From Verrucomicrobiota bacterium (GTDB lineage Bacteria > Verrucomicrobiota > Kiritimatiellia > UBA8416 > JABMPJ01): a DNA stretch of 64,000 nt. Positions 51,317-60,811 of the stretch are shown here, one piece after another. The stretch is taken from assembly GCA_018648805.1 (NCBI GenBank), contig JABGQM010000004.1, positions 124,001-188,000 of the forward strand, given 5' to 3'. A program made the translations under genes and the position numbers. The notes under the pieces are model-generated. The model was not told the origin of the DNA and ran no database searches. It was given only the letters and a program-made list of their open reading frames with translations. The first letter of the stretch is position 1. Every line of letters begins with the position of its first letter.

Positions 51317-53104
51317 ATGGCTACAGCAAAGAGTTGGATCACATCACTGCCTCGCGTGGGCATCCGCCCCACAATCGACGGTCGCTACGGCGGCGTTCGC
51401 GAATCGCTTGAAGGCCAGGTCATGGCTATGGCCCAGAGCGCGGCCGACCTGATCAGTCAGACGCTAAAATACCCCAACGGCGAACCCGTCCAGTGTGTCA
51501 TCGCCGATAGCTGCATCGGCGGCGTGACCGAGGCGGCGGCCTGTGCCGAGAAATTTGACCGTGAGCATGTCGGCGTTTCCCTGACCGTGACGCCCTGCTG
51601 GTGCTACGGCTCCGAGACAATGGATATGGACCCGCTGCGGCCCAAGGCCGTATGGGGGTTCAATGGCACCGAGCGTCCCGGCGCGGTCTACCTGGCCGCC
51701 GTGCTGGCTGGCCACACCCAGAAGGGGCTGCCCGCCTTCGGAATCTACGGACGCGATGTGCAGGATGCCGGCGATTTCTCCATCCCGGATGACGTTTCGG
51801 AGAAGGTGCTGCGCTTCGTCCGCGCCGGCCTGGCGGTTGCGATGATGAAGGGCAAGTCCTATCTCTCGATGGGAGGCTGCTCGATGGGTATTGCCGGCTC
51901 GATCGTCGACCAGGATTTCTTTGAGGAGTATCTCGGCATGCGTGTCGAGGCGATCGACCTGACCGAGTTCACGCGCCGCATGCGCGACGGTATCTACGAC
52001 AAGGTCGAATACGAGAAGGCGCTCACGTGGACCAAGACCCACTGCACCGAGGGACACGACCCCAACAAGCGCGGCAAGAAGCGTCCGCGCCGTCAGCTCG
52101 ACCAGGAATGGGAAGATTCAGTCAAGATGGCCCTCATCACGCGCGACCTGATGTATGGCAACCGCAAGCTGGCCAAGCAAGGCTACAAGGAAGAGGCACG
52201 TGGCCACAACGCGATCTTGTCAGGATTTCAGGGCCAGCGTCACTGGACCGACACCAGCACCAACGGCGATTTCCTCGAAGCCATCTCGAACAGCTCGTTC
52301 GACTGGAACGGCATTCGCATGCCGCGCCTGGTCGCCACCGAGAACGACAGCCTGAATGGCGCACCGATGTTGTTCTCCTACCTGCTGACCAACACGGCGC
52401 AGGTCTTTGCCGACGTGCGGACCTACTGGAGTCCCGACGCCATTAAGCGTGTCACCGGCTACACGGTCGAAGGCGCTGCCGCGGGCGGATTGATCCATCT
52501 GATCAACTCCGGTTCGGCCTCCCTGGACGGCAGCGGCCAGCAGAGCGTGGATGGCGAACCGGCCATGAAACCATTTTGGAAGATCACGACCCGAGAGAAG
52601 AACGCCTGCTTGAAGGCGACCACGTGGCATCCCTCCGTGACCGAGTACTTCCCCGGCGGCGGCTGGTCCTCCAAGTTCGTCACCAAGGGCGGCATGCCGA
52701 TCACGATGAGCCGTGTCAACCTGGTCAAGGGGCTGGGTCCGGTGCTGCAAATCGCTGAAGGCTGGACCGTTGAGCTGCCCGAGCGGGTGCACAAGAAACT
52801 CGACGCCCGCACCAACGACACCTGGCCGACCACATGGTTTGCTCCGCGCCTGACCGGCGAGGGCGCCTTCCGGGATGTCTACGAAGTCATGGCCAAGTGG
52901 GGCGCCAACCACGGCGCGTTCAGCTACGGTCACATCGGGGCGGATCTCATCACGCTGGCGTCGATGCTGCGCATCCCGGTCTTCATGCACAACGTGGATC
53001 CAACAGATCTCTACCGGCCCACGGCCTGGAACTCGTTCGGTACCGCCGACGCCGAAGGCGCCGACTTCCGCGCCTGCCAGACCTACGGTCCGATCTACGG
53101 ATAG
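51317..53104 (+). CDS. fucI: L-fucose isomerase
   Basis: The 595-aa enzyme interconverts L-fucose and L-fuculose. It starts after AAGGAGACGATC with [20 protein letters not shown], whose [13 protein letters not shown] block is the N-terminal signature. Others are [74 protein letters not shown] and [20 protein letters not shown], where His539 corresponds to the metal-binding histidine of the family. The length is as expected. A GH95 fucosidase lies 0.9 kb downstream on the other strand, but fuculokinase, fuculose-phosphate aldolase and a fucose transporter are not in the window. The upstream tRNA-Ser is unrelated. Confidence 0.95.
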   Translation: MATAKSWITSLPRVGIRPTIDGRYGGVRESLEGQVMAMAQSAADLISQTLKYPNGEPVQCVIADSCIGGVTEAAACAEKFDREHVGVSLTVTPCWCYGSETMDMDPLRPKAVWGFNGTERPGAVYLAAVLAGHTQKGLPAFGIYGRDVQDAGDFSIPDDVSEKVLRFVRAGLAVAMMKGKSYLSMGGCSMGIAGSIVDQDFFEEYLGMRVEAIDLTEFTRRMRDGIYDKVEYEKALTWTKTHCTEGHDPNKRGKKRPRRQLDQEWEDSVKMALITRDLMYGNRKLAKQGYKEEARGHNAILSGFQGQRHWTDTSTNGDFLEAISNSSFDWNGIRMPRLVATENDSLNGAPMLFSYLLTNTAQVFADVRTYWSPDAIKRVTGYTVEGAAAGGLIHLINSGSASLDGSGQQSVDGEPAMKPFWKITTREKNACLKATTWHPSVTEYFPGGGWSSKFVTKGGMPITMSRVNLVKGLGPVLQIAEGWTVELPERVHKKLDARTNDTWPTTWFAPRLTGEGAFRDVYEVMAKWGANHGAFSYGHIGADLITLASMLRIPVFMHNVDPTDLYRPTAWNSFGTADAEGADFRACQTYGPIYG

Positions 53105-53107
53105 GGT

Positions 53108-53965
53108 CTAAGCCGCGTGGCAGGCTTTGATAATGAAGCCGCCGGATTTCTCGTCGCGTTCGAGCTCGAGGATTCCTACGGCTTCGGCCTGTTCGAGCAG
53201 TTCGCCAAATGAGCGGAAGCCGTAGTAGGACTCGCTGAAGCCGGGGTGGCGACGCTTCATGGTCTGCTTGATCATGGAGCCCCAGATCTTGTCGCCCTCA
53301 CCGCGTTCCTCTATCAGGGCCTCGTAAGTCTCTACCACGAGATCCATGGCTTCCTGCTTCTTATCCTTGGCGGTCGGCTTGGCGGTCGGCTTGCGGGCCG
53401 CCGGCTTACGCGTGGCGACCTTGCGCCCCGCGGCCGCCGGCTTGGCCGCTGGCTTGGCGGCCGGCTTACGGCGGGAGCGGAGGAGAGGCTTGCGCACGAG
53501 GTCGTCGTAGTAGATAAACTCGTCGCAGTTCGACATCAACAGATCCGAGGTGGAGTTCTTAACCCCCACCCCGATTACCACCTTGTTGTTCTCGCGCAGC
53601 TTGGCCACGAGCGGAGAGAAGTCAGAGTCGCCGCTGATAATCACGAAGGTATCGAGATGCTCCTTGGTGTAGCAGAGGTCGAGCGCATCCACGACCATGC
53701 GGATGTCGGCCGAGTTCTTGCCGGACTGGCTGACGTGCGGAATCTCGATCAGCTCAAAGGCCGCCCCATGCATGCGAGGCTTGAAATCCTCGTAGCGACC
53801 CCAGTCGCAGTAGGCCTTCTTGACCAGCAGGTTGCCCTTGAGGAGCAGTCGCTCGAGCACCTTGCGGATATCGAAGGGCGCATAGTTCGCCTCGCGCACC
53901 CCCAAAGCGACGTTCTCGAAGTCACAGAAAAGTGCCATGTTGCGTGTGTCGGCCTGATGTGTCAT
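53108..53965 (-). CDS. NYN (LabA/DUF88) nuclease with OST-HTH/LOTUS domain
   Basis: The 285-aa protein has an N-terminal NYN PIN-like nuclease domain (about 9-150) with acidic residues in CDFEN (Asp15), KNSADIRM (Asp87) and SGDSDFSPL (Asp113, Asp115). These form the metal site. A Lys/Ala/Pro-rich linker (about 165-200) follows, encoded by near-repeats of GGCGGCCGGCTT. The C-terminal ~75 residues (GDKIWGSMIKQTMKRRHPGF, then YGFRSFGELLEQAEAVGIL) are an OST-HTH/LOTUS domain, which binds RNA. The protein is probably an RNA-processing nuclease. It converges with fucI, 3 bases apart. Confidence 0.88.
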   Translation of the reverse strand: MTHQADTRNMALFCDFENVALGVREANYAPFDIRKVLERLLLKGNLLVKKAYCDWGRYEDFKPRMHGAAFELIEIPHVSQSGKNSADIRMVVDALDLCYTKEHLDTFVIISGDSDFSPLVAKLRENNKVVIGVGVKNSTSDLLMSNCDEFIYYDDLVRKPLLRSRRKPAAKPAAKPAAAGRKVATRKPAARKPTAKPTAKDKKQEAMDLVVETYEALIEERGEGDKIWGSMIKQTMKRRHPGFSESYYGFRSFGELLEQAEAVGILELERDEKSGGFIIKACHAA

Positions 53966-54027
53966 GGGGTCGTCCTCTCGTTCAATGCCCCCACTCTAGC
54001 GGCCGAGACCCATGACGTCTACACCCA

Positions 54028-56337
54028 TTAGGAGTAGCTTTCGCCCGCTTTGAGCGCGATCTCACGCGTTTGATCGCTATGCGTCAGGAGCACCACCGCA
54101 TCCCGGGTCGCCGTGAGCGTGACCGATGTGACCTGGCCGGCCGCCCAGCTCAGGCTGACCACCACCCCGCCACGGGCACGCAGCCCGGAGACGCTGCCGC
54201 AGGACCAGGCGTCCGGCAGGGCCGGCAGCAGCTCAATCACCCGTTTGCCGGCTTCGCGCTGGTGACTCTGCATCAGCATCTCCGCAATGCCGGCCGTGAC
54301 CCCGAAGTTGCCGTCGATCTGGAAAGGCGGATGCGCATCCCAGAGGTTGGCATAGAGTCCACCGCCGTTGGTGTAATTCATCTCCTTGTCCGCATGGACG
54401 TAGCTCAGGAGGGCTCCGATCACACGCAGCGCGCGGTTGCCATCACGCAGACGCGCCCACAGTGCCACGCGCCAGCCCATGGCCCAGCCGGTGCTCTTGT
54501 CGCCACGTGCATCCAGCGACTGGCGGCAGGCCTCGTAGAGATCGGCGTGCTGGTGCGGCGTGAACATCCAGCCCGGGTACACCCCGTAGAGATGCGACAC
54601 ATGGCGATGGCTGGGCTCAGGCTCTACGGCCTCGATGCTGAACTCGAGCAGCCGGCCATCGTCGCCAATCAGCGGCATCGCCAGGCGATCGTAGGCGGAG
54701 CGCACCTCGTCGACTACCGCATCCTGCTGCCCCAGCAGTAGGCTCCCCTCAAGGATGTTCTCAAAGAGCTCGCGGATCATAGTCATATCCATGGCGCTGC
54801 CTTCACAGACGCTGGCACGCTCCTCGCTGCCCGGCTCAAGGAAGCTATTCTCAGGCGAGGTAGAGGGACAGGTCGCCAGCTGGCCTTGACCGTTCTCGGT
54901 CATGAAGTCGAGCAGAAAGGCCGCGGCGTCCTTCATTAGCGGCAGCGCCTCGGCCAGAAACTCACGGTCGCCACTGAACGCGAAATGCTCCCACAGATGC
55001 TGACAGACCCATGCCCCGCCTACCGGCCAGAAGGCGTGCTGGGCATGGGCACCGCCGGTGTAGCTGTAGCGCCAGAGGTCACTGTTGTGATGCAGACACC
55101 AGCCGCGCGCGTTGTAGAGCTCGCGGGCCGGCCGCTTGCCCGACAGCGACACCTCGCGCACAAAACGCAGCATCGGCTCGGCACACTCTGCCAGGTTGCA
55201 TGTTTCCGCAGGCCAGTAGTTCATCTCCAGGTTGATATTGGTGGTGTAGTTGCAGCGCCACGGCGCCACGAGCTTGTCGTTCCAGATGCCCTGCAGGTTG
55301 GCCGGCTGCGTGCCGGGACGCGAACAACTGATCAGGAGATAGCGCCCATAGTTGAAGACCAAGTTGACCAGGGCAGGATGCTCCTCGGGAGTCGTGCATC
55401 CCTTGAGGATCTCGTCGGTGGGGCGCGCATCCGCCTCGCCCAGGTCGAGCGTCACCCGGTCGTAGAGCGCGCGGTGATCCGCCACATGGGCGGCCTTCAG
55501 ACCCTCCCAGCCGACCGCAACCGCGGCCGCCAGCGTGCGATCACAAGCCTGCTCCATCGCGGCCAGGTCATCCGAGGGATCCTGGTCGAACGAGACAAAT
55601 CCGGTTTCAATCGCGACCAGCAGCACGAGCTCGTCCGCATCGCTGACCACCAGGCTATCGCCCGCGGCACTTACGCTGCCACCTTGGTTCAGCAGTTGCA
55701 CCTTAACGAGATAGCGCATGCCCCCCACCCCATCCTGCTCCCATACAATGTCGTCCGCCCCACGCGACCGGTTCTCGCGGGGACACTGTCCGCTCAGTAT
55801 CAGGGCCGACCCATCGACGCGGCAGCTATGATGCAGCTGTGAATCCATTGTGAGCGTGCATGCGAGTGACCCGGGCGCATCGCCCTTCAGGCGCGTCGCC
55901 ATGATCTGGTGGGGCGTCGAGATCAAACTCTCGCGGGTATGGGCCACACCGTTTTGCACGAAGCAGGCGGTCGCGACGGCGTCGCCAAGCTCCAGCGTCC
56001 GTTCATAGTCATCCGCTTCAGAGCCCTCGCCGAAATCGAGATAGAGGTTACCGGCCATCTGGTACGACTGGCTGTCATGTGGGCCGACCATCTCATTGGT
56101 CTGCTGTGTCGCCTTCGCGTAGCGACCATCCCGAATAAGCTGACGCACCGCTTCAATCTGCTCAGGGATTTGATAGCCCGTCTCGTGGCCGGGCCGCCCC
56201 GACCAGAGGGTATCCTCGTTGAGCTCGATGCGTTCGCGCGCCACCCCGCCATAGACCATCGCCCCGATACGTCCATTGCCCAGTGGCAACGCCTCTTCCC
56301 AGAATGTTGCTGGTGCCTGATAGGATAGTGTGTTCAT
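54028..56337 (-). CDS. Alpha-L-fucosidase, glycoside hydrolase family 95
   Basis: The 769-aa enzyme starts MNTLSYQAPATFWEEALPLG, where WEEALPLGNGRIGAMVYGG is the GH95 opening and ERIELNEDTLWSG follows. The catalytic (alpha/alpha)6 barrel contains GIWNDKLVAPWRCNYTTNIN, then LEMNYWPAE with the two conserved Asn residues, CPSTSPENSF with the general-acid Glu region, and HPPFQIDGNFGVTAGIAEML. No signal peptide is seen with the chosen start, so it should act in the cytoplasm on imported fucosyl oligosaccharides. A start 78 bases upstream adds a Cys/His-rich stretch unlike the family. It is divergent from the Uma2 gene. Pairing with fucI supports a fucose-degrading role. Confidence 0.93.
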   Translation of the reverse strand: MNTLSYQAPATFWEEALPLGNGRIGAMVYGGVARERIELNEDTLWSGRPGHETGYQIPEQIEAVRQLIRDGRYAKATQQTNEMVGPHDSQSYQMAGNLYLDFGEGSEADDYERTLELGDAVATACFVQNGVAHTRESLISTPHQIMATRLKGDAPGSLACTLTMDSQLHHSCRVDGSALILSGQCPRENRSRGADDIVWEQDGVGGMRYLVKVQLLNQGGSVSAAGDSLVVSDADELVLLVAIETGFVSFDQDPSDDLAAMEQACDRTLAAAVAVGWEGLKAAHVADHRALYDRVTLDLGEADARPTDEILKGCTTPEEHPALVNLVFNYGRYLLISCSRPGTQPANLQGIWNDKLVAPWRCNYTTNINLEMNYWPAETCNLAECAEPMLRFVREVSLSGKRPARELYNARGWCLHHNSDLWRYSYTGGAHAQHAFWPVGGAWVCQHLWEHFAFSGDREFLAEALPLMKDAAAFLLDFMTENGQGQLATCPSTSPENSFLEPGSEERASVCEGSAMDMTMIRELFENILEGSLLLGQQDAVVDEVRSAYDRLAMPLIGDDGRLLEFSIEAVEPEPSHRHVSHLYGVYPGWMFTPHQHADLYEACRQSLDARGDKSTGWAMGWRVALWARLRDGNRALRVIGALLSYVHADKEMNYTNGGGLYANLWDAHPPFQIDGNFGVTAGIAEMLMQSHQREAGKRVIELLPALPDAWSCGSVSGLRARGGVVVSLSWAAGQVTSVTLTATRDAVVLLTHSDQTREIALKAGESYS

Positions 56338-56399
56338 GGGGCTGGAGTATTGACGATCCGCATGGCAGGTGCAAGAATGATGGCGAAGGAGAGAGAAAC

Positions 56400-57038
56400 A
56401 TGGGCCAAGCAGCACTCAAACGCGAAGGACGCTATACGTGGACCGACTACCGCACGTGGCCCGCCGATGAGCAGTGGGAACTTATCGGCGGCGAGGCCTT
56501 TGATATGTCGCCGGCGCCAGGCACCCGGCATCAAACGGTGGTTACCGAGTTGGGCAGACAGTTCGGCAATCATTTTCAGGGCAAGCCCTGCAAAGTATTT
56601 GTGGCCCCAACGGACGTCAAACTGTCTGAAGCGGACATCGTCCAACCTGACTTGATCGTGGTGTGCGATGAGAACCGCATCAAGCCAACCCACATTGAGG
56701 GGCCGCCCACGCTCGTCATCGAGGTGCTTTCGCCTTCGACTCAGGCCTACGACCGTGTGCGTAAACTCCGGCTCTTTGCAGCCAGTGGCGTCCAGGAGGT
56801 ATGGCTGGTGACCCCCTATCCCTCGCTGGTGGAAGTGCTCATGCTCGACGGTGCCAGTTACCGCATCGCCGGCGGCTACACCAGGGATGAAACACCCGTC
56901 AGCGTGGCCTTTCCGGAGCTGCAGATCGACCCAACCGCCCTCTTTGACTTCCCCCTGACACCCGAAGACGCCATCCAGCGCGTCAAAGAAGACCACGCGC
57001 CCTACGGTAACCCGGCCGTCGCCGCAGAAACAAACTGA
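56400..57038 (+). CDS. Uma2 family (DUF820) restriction-endonuclease-like protein
   Basis: The 212-aa protein starts after GGAGAGAAAC with MGQAALKREGRYTWTDYRTW. It has the Uma2 outline: YELIGGE-like WELIGGEAFDMSPAPGTRHQ, QPDLIVVCDENRI (Asp84), PTLVIEVLSPST (Glu108) and RVRKLRLFAASGVQEVWLV (Lys122). These form the PD-(D/E)xK nuclease core. Uma2 proteins are mobile and numerous in some genomes; the biological role is unclear. Its last 37 bases overlap the convergent hemL gene. Confidence 0.9.
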   Translation: MGQAALKREGRYTWTDYRTWPADEQWELIGGEAFDMSPAPGTRHQTVVTELGRQFGNHFQGKPCKVFVAPTDVKLSEADIVQPDLIVVCDENRIKPTHIEGPPTLVIEVLSPSTQAYDRVRKLRLFAASGVQEVWLVTPYPSLVEVLMLDGASYRIAGGYTRDETPVSVAFPELQIDPTALFDFPLTPEDAIQRVKEDHAPYGNPAVAAETN

Positions 57039-58273
57039 TCGATGTCGACGTCGGTGTGGGCCGCGTTGACAAAGCCGACTTCGAACTGGCTGGGCGGCAG
57101 GTAGATACCGGCGTCGAGCATGGCGTGGAAGAAGGCGGCGTGGCGCTTCGTATCACACCCCTTGGCATCCGTATAGTTGTGGATCGGGCTGTCGGAAAAG
57201 AAGGGGGTGAATAGGCTCTCCTTGACCGCCACGTGTAGCGGAATGCCCGCGGCCTGGGCTGCGGCGTTCGTCTCGTCGGCCAGGCGTGCGGCCAGCGCCG
57301 CCATGCGCGCATAGGGTGGTTCGGAAGCGAGAAGGTGCAGCGTGGTAAGCCCCGCCGCCACGGCCACCGGATTCCCGCTCAATGTACCGGCCTGGTAGAC
57401 CTCACCCAGCGGAGCGAGATGGTCCATCACGGCCGCACGCCCACCCACGGCACCGATGGGAAGTCCACCGCCAATGATCTTGCCCAGGCAGATGAGGTCA
57501 GGCGAGACGCCACACTGGCTGGCATAGGTGGTTGGCCCCAGCCGGAAGCCCGTAATCACCTCATCGAAAATCAGGATCGCCCCGCAGCGGTCGGCCGCTG
57601 CACGCAGGCCCTCGAGGAAACCCGCATCCGGTAGCACCAAGCCCATGTTGGCCGCGATCGGCTCAAGGATGATTGCCGCCAGCTCGTCACCGTGTGCCTC
57701 CACAATCGCGATGACGGCATCCAGGTCGTTGTACTCCGGCACAAACACCTCGGCCGCGACGGCATCCGAAACGCCGGCGGAAGAGGTCACCCCACCGGTC
57801 ATGAGTCCGCTACCAGCGGCCACGAGCAGTCCGTCACTGTGACCATGATAGCAGCCCGCAAACTTGATAATCTTCGAGCGACCCGTCGCGCCGCGCGCCA
57901 GGCGCACCGCCGTCATGGTGGCCTCGGTGCCAGAATTGACCAGGCGCACCTTTTCGATCCCGGCCATTTCGCAGAGCCGCTCGGCAAACTCCACCTCGCG
58001 CGGCGTATTGATTCCAAAGGAAGTGCCCTTGTCCGCCGCCTGCTTGATCGCATCGATCACGGCCGGGTGGCTATGCCCCAGCACCAGCGGCCCCCACGAG
58101 CCACAAAAATCGAGCAGCTCGCGGCCAGCTTCGGTATGGATGCGGGCGCCGGCCCCGCTCACCACGTAGAGCGGGTCGCCCCCCACCGCATTGAAGGCCC
58201 GCACCGGGCTGTTGACCCCTCCAGGAATAACGCGTTTTGCCCGTTCGAACCAGTTGTTGCTGCCTGCTGTCAT
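57002..58273 (-). CDS. hemL: Glutamate-1-semialdehyde 2,1-aminomutase
   Basis: The 423-aa PLP enzyme makes 5-aminolevulinate in the C5 heme pathway. It begins NNWFERAKRVIPGGVNSPVR, has LVNSGTEATMTAVRLARGAT, CYHGHSDGLLVAAGSG, LIFDEVITGFRLGPTTYAS and CLGKIIGGGLPIGAVGG, where Lys265 binds PLP. The same Lys number as the E. coli enzyme confirms the start. Ligands around GTLSGNPVAVAAG are also intact. It is followed on the same strand side by hemB about 0.27 kb upstream; the dispersed repeat copy 3 lies between. The stop overlaps the Uma2 gene by 37 bases. Confidence 0.96.
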   Translation of the reverse strand: MTAGSNNWFERAKRVIPGGVNSPVRAFNAVGGDPLYVVSGAGARIHTEAGRELLDFCGSWGPLVLGHSHPAVIDAIKQAADKGTSFGINTPREVEFAERLCEMAGIEKVRLVNSGTEATMTAVRLARGATGRSKIIKFAGCYHGHSDGLLVAAGSGLMTGGVTSSAGVSDAVAAEVFVPEYNDLDAVIAIVEAHGDELAAIILEPIAANMGLVLPDAGFLEGLRAAADRCGAILIFDEVITGFRLGPTTYASQCGVSPDLICLGKIIGGGLPIGAVGGRAAVMDHLAPLGEVYQAGTLSGNPVAVAAGLTTLHLLASEPPYARMAALAARLADETNAAAQAAGIPLHVAVKESLFTPFFSDSPIHNYTDAKGCDTKRHAAFFHAMLDAGIYLPPSQFEVGFVNAAHTDVDIDQFVSAATAGLP

Positions 58274-58315
58274 TGTCCCGCTTCCTCTCTAAGGCTCAGA
58301 TATGGCCACTAGCAT

Positions 58316-58515
58316 CGAATCGCACCTAGATAGACCTTGTCCGAAAAGGTATCTGCGCTTCGGGAGATTTCAATATCCAATATCCAACACTCAAATCCAA
58401 TGTCCAAGGGGGGATCCTTTGTCGGACGTCACGCAACCTTCCGCAATTCCCGTGTGTATCGCTCGAGGTCTTTCCTTGGACATTGGATATTCCTTGTTGG
58501 ATATTGGGTGTTCAT
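58316..58515. repeat. Dispersed intergenic element, copy 3
   Basis: This ~200-bp element lies between hemL and hemB. It starts GAATCGCACCTAGATAGACC, then TTTCAATATCCAATATCCAA, CAAATCCAATGTCCAAGGGG and a core CCCGTGTGTATCGCTCGAGG, and ends GACATTGGATATTCCTTGTT leading to GGATATTGGGTGTTC. It is the reverse complement of the element at 47230-47478, apart from the extra piece there. Short open frames in it (reading GHWIFLVGYWVF) recur in other copies and are not real genes. Confidence 0.88.
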
Positions 58516-58538
58516 TCTTCCCATAGGATGCCAGGCGA

Positions 58539-59534
58539 TCACCCACCACTCCCCACAATCTCATCATACTGGTTGGCCCAGTAGGAGATGATGATATCGG
58601 CACCGGCACGATCGAGGGCCACGATGCTCTCGCGTACCATGGCATGGAGGTCACCCCAGCCACGCTCAGCCGTGGCGATCAGCATGGCGTACTCACCGCT
58701 GACGTTGTAGGCCGCGATGGGCAGATCGGTCCGCTCACGCAACCGTGCCAGCACGTCGAGGTAGAAGAGCGAGGGCTTTACCATCAGGATGTCCGCGCCT
58801 TCGGCTTCATCCAGATCGGACTCACGCAGCGCGGTGGCGAGGTCACCATAGGAGGCCTGGTACCCCTTGCGATCGCCCGCCTGCGGGGACGACTTCTCGG
58901 CTTCGCGGAAAGGACCGTACATCGCCGAGGCGAACTTGGTCGAATAGCTCATCAGAATGGTGTCGGTCAGTCCGGCGGCATCCAGTGCCCCCCGGATCGC
59001 TGCGACCTGGCCATCCATCATCGCGCTGGGAGCCACGCCATGCGCACCGGCGTCGGCATGCGACACGGCCACCTTGGCCAACACGGCATTGGCAGCATCG
59101 TTGTTGACCTGGCCCGAGGCGAGCAGTGGCCCACAATGGCCGTGCGACGTGTAGGCGCAGACGCATACATCGGTGAAAACCAGTAGATCAGGGAAGGCGT
59201 TCCGTACGGCACGGACGGCATCCTGCACAGTGCCTTGCGGGTCGAAGGCAGACGTACCGGCCGCATCCTTGCCGTTGTCGTCGGCCAGTCCAAAAATCAA
59301 TATGCCGCTGATCCCCATGGCGGCCACAGGACCCAGGGCTTCAATCAACGCGTCGACGCTGTAGCGGCATTGGCCCGGCATGGCGTCAATCGGCTCGCAC
59401 ACGCCCGAACCCGGCACCACGAACACCGGCCACATAAACCGCTCCGGTCCAGGAAATGGCGCCTCCAGCATCCGCCGCATCTGCCCCGTCTGCCTCAGCC
59501 GCCGCAACCGTATATTTGGATAACTGTTTGTCAT
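58539..59534 (-). CDS. hemB: Delta-aminolevulinic acid dehydratase (porphobilinogen synthase)
   Basis: The 331-aa enzyme condenses two 5-aminolevulinate molecules to porphobilinogen. It has the two Schiff-base lysines in SYSTKFASAMYGPFRE (Lys200) and ILMVKPSLFYLDVL (Lys253). The zinc-type Cys cluster FTDVCVCAYTSHGHCG (C124, C126, C134) is present, so it is a Zn-dependent form. The N-terminus RLRRLRQTGQMRRMLE is typical. It lies near hemL on the same strand, separated by the repeat. Together they cover the steps from glutamate semialdehyde to porphobilinogen. Confidence 0.96.
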   Translation of the reverse strand: MTNSYPNIRLRRLRQTGQMRRMLEAPFPGPERFMWPVFVVPGSGVCEPIDAMPGQCRYSVDALIEALGPVAAMGISGILIFGLADDNGKDAAGTSAFDPQGTVQDAVRAVRNAFPDLLVFTDVCVCAYTSHGHCGPLLASGQVNNDAANAVLAKVAVSHADAGAHGVAPSAMMDGQVAAIRGALDAAGLTDTILMSYSTKFASAMYGPFREAEKSSPQAGDRKGYQASYGDLATALRESDLDEAEGADILMVKPSLFYLDVLARLRERTDLPIAAYNVSGEYAMLIATAERGWGDLHAMVRESIVALDRAGADIIISYWANQYDEIVGSGG

Positions 59535-59708
59535 GCCCTGAAGAGTATCGCTCAGCTACACCTCCCGCAAGCGGGAAGCACGGCAAGGTGCATGGAGAAA
59601 GACTCTGACCGTGACAAAACCATGACATGCGGGGGGCACACTGAGGGTGGAGATTGGAGATAGAGCTCTCCGACGTGACAATCATATCGACAATAAAAAG
59701 GTGACACG

Positions 59709-60725
59709 ATGAATGCAGATACTACCGAAACACCGACCGCCCCACCCTCATCACAGTGGCGATCGATTGTGGACCGCTATCGCGGACCGATCCCGGGACG
59801 CAGCGCCTGGCAACTGATCAACACCCTCGTCCCCTATGCCGCCCTGTTGGTGCTGATGCACTGGAGTTTGGGCGTCTCCTACCTGCTCACACTCCTGCTG
59901 GCCATCCCCGCGGCCGGCTTTGCCGTGCGCCTCTTTATCATCTCACACGACTGCGGCCACCAGTCGTTCTGCACCTCCAAACGGATGAATGCCTTCTGGG
60001 GGACTATAACGTCACTGCTGGTATGGACCCCCTATACCTACTGGAAGAATGAGCACGCCCGCCATCACGCCTCGGCCGGCAATCTCGACCGACGCGGCAC
60101 GGGCGACATCTGGACCTTTACCGCCGCAGAGTACACCGCCAAGCCATGGCCCGTGCGTATGGCCTATCGGGCCTACCGCAGCCCCCTGACACTGTTTGTG
60201 ATCGGCCCTGCTTTCCTCTTTGTGGTGAAGTACCGTTTCTGGAACCGATGGGCAGGTCCGGTGGAGCGGCTCAGCGTGCTGCGCACCAACCTGCTTCTGG
60301 CCGCGATACTGTGCATCTGTCACTACACGATCGGTCTCAGCGCGTTCCTACTGATCCAATTTCCCATCACGGCACTGGCCGCCGGTCTCGGCGTGTGGCT
60401 ATTCTACGTGCAGCACCAGTTCGAAGATGTCTACTGGGACCACGCCGACAACTGGGACTTCTTCAGCCAGGCCATCGACGGCAGCTCTTACTACAACCTG
60501 CCGCGTATTTTGCAGTGGTTCTCGGGCAACATCGGATTCCACCACGTGCACCATCTCAGCCCGCGTATCCCAAACTACCGCTTGGCCCACTGTCACCGTG
60601 AAAACCCACTCTTCCAGCGTGCGCGTCAGCTCACCTTGCGCACCAGCCTCAAGTCGCTACGCTTCCGCCTCTGGGATGAGCAGTCGCGCAAGATGGTCGA
60701 TTTCCGCTTCCTGGCCCGGTCGTAG
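59709..60725 (+). CDS. Membrane fatty acid desaturase
   Basis: The 338-aa protein has the three histidine boxes of acyl-lipid or acyl-CoA desaturases: HDCGH (80-84), HARHH (116-120) and HHVHH near residue 280. There are four to six membrane segments (VPYAALLVLMHWSLGVSYLL, and a pair around ILCICHYTIGLSAFLLIQFP). The box set and LFYVQHQFEDVYW point to a delta-12/omega-3-like member. The ribosome-binding site is AAAAGGTGACACG. The gene is followed by a PreP-like protease, and a second desaturase ends at the right edge of the window. Confidence 0.88.
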   Translation: MNADTTETPTAPPSSQWRSIVDRYRGPIPGRSAWQLINTLVPYAALLVLMHWSLGVSYLLTLLLAIPAAGFAVRLFIISHDCGHQSFCTSKRMNAFWGTITSLLVWTPYTYWKNEHARHHASAGNLDRRGTGDIWTFTAAEYTAKPWPVRMAYRAYRSPLTLFVIGPAFLFVVKYRFWNRWAGPVERLSVLRTNLLLAAILCICHYTIGLSAFLLIQFPITALAAGLGVWLFYVQHQFEDVYWDHADNWDFFSQAIDGSSYYNLPRILQWFSGNIGFHHVHHLSPRIPNYRLAHCHRENPLFQRARQLTLRTSLKSLRFRLWDEQSRKMVDFRFLARS

Positions 60726-60811
60726 GGGGAAGTGAGCAGTGCTTCGCTCTTTCTTCCCTGCCGCCGTTGGGCTATTCTTTCGGCTTTTCTTAAGCAAATG
60801 AGGAATAGCGC

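Noticed and set aside
58391-58663. 90-aa minus-strand open frame covering the repeat copy 3
   Set aside because: Most of it translates the dispersed repeat, and the same kind of false peptide occurs in the other copies.
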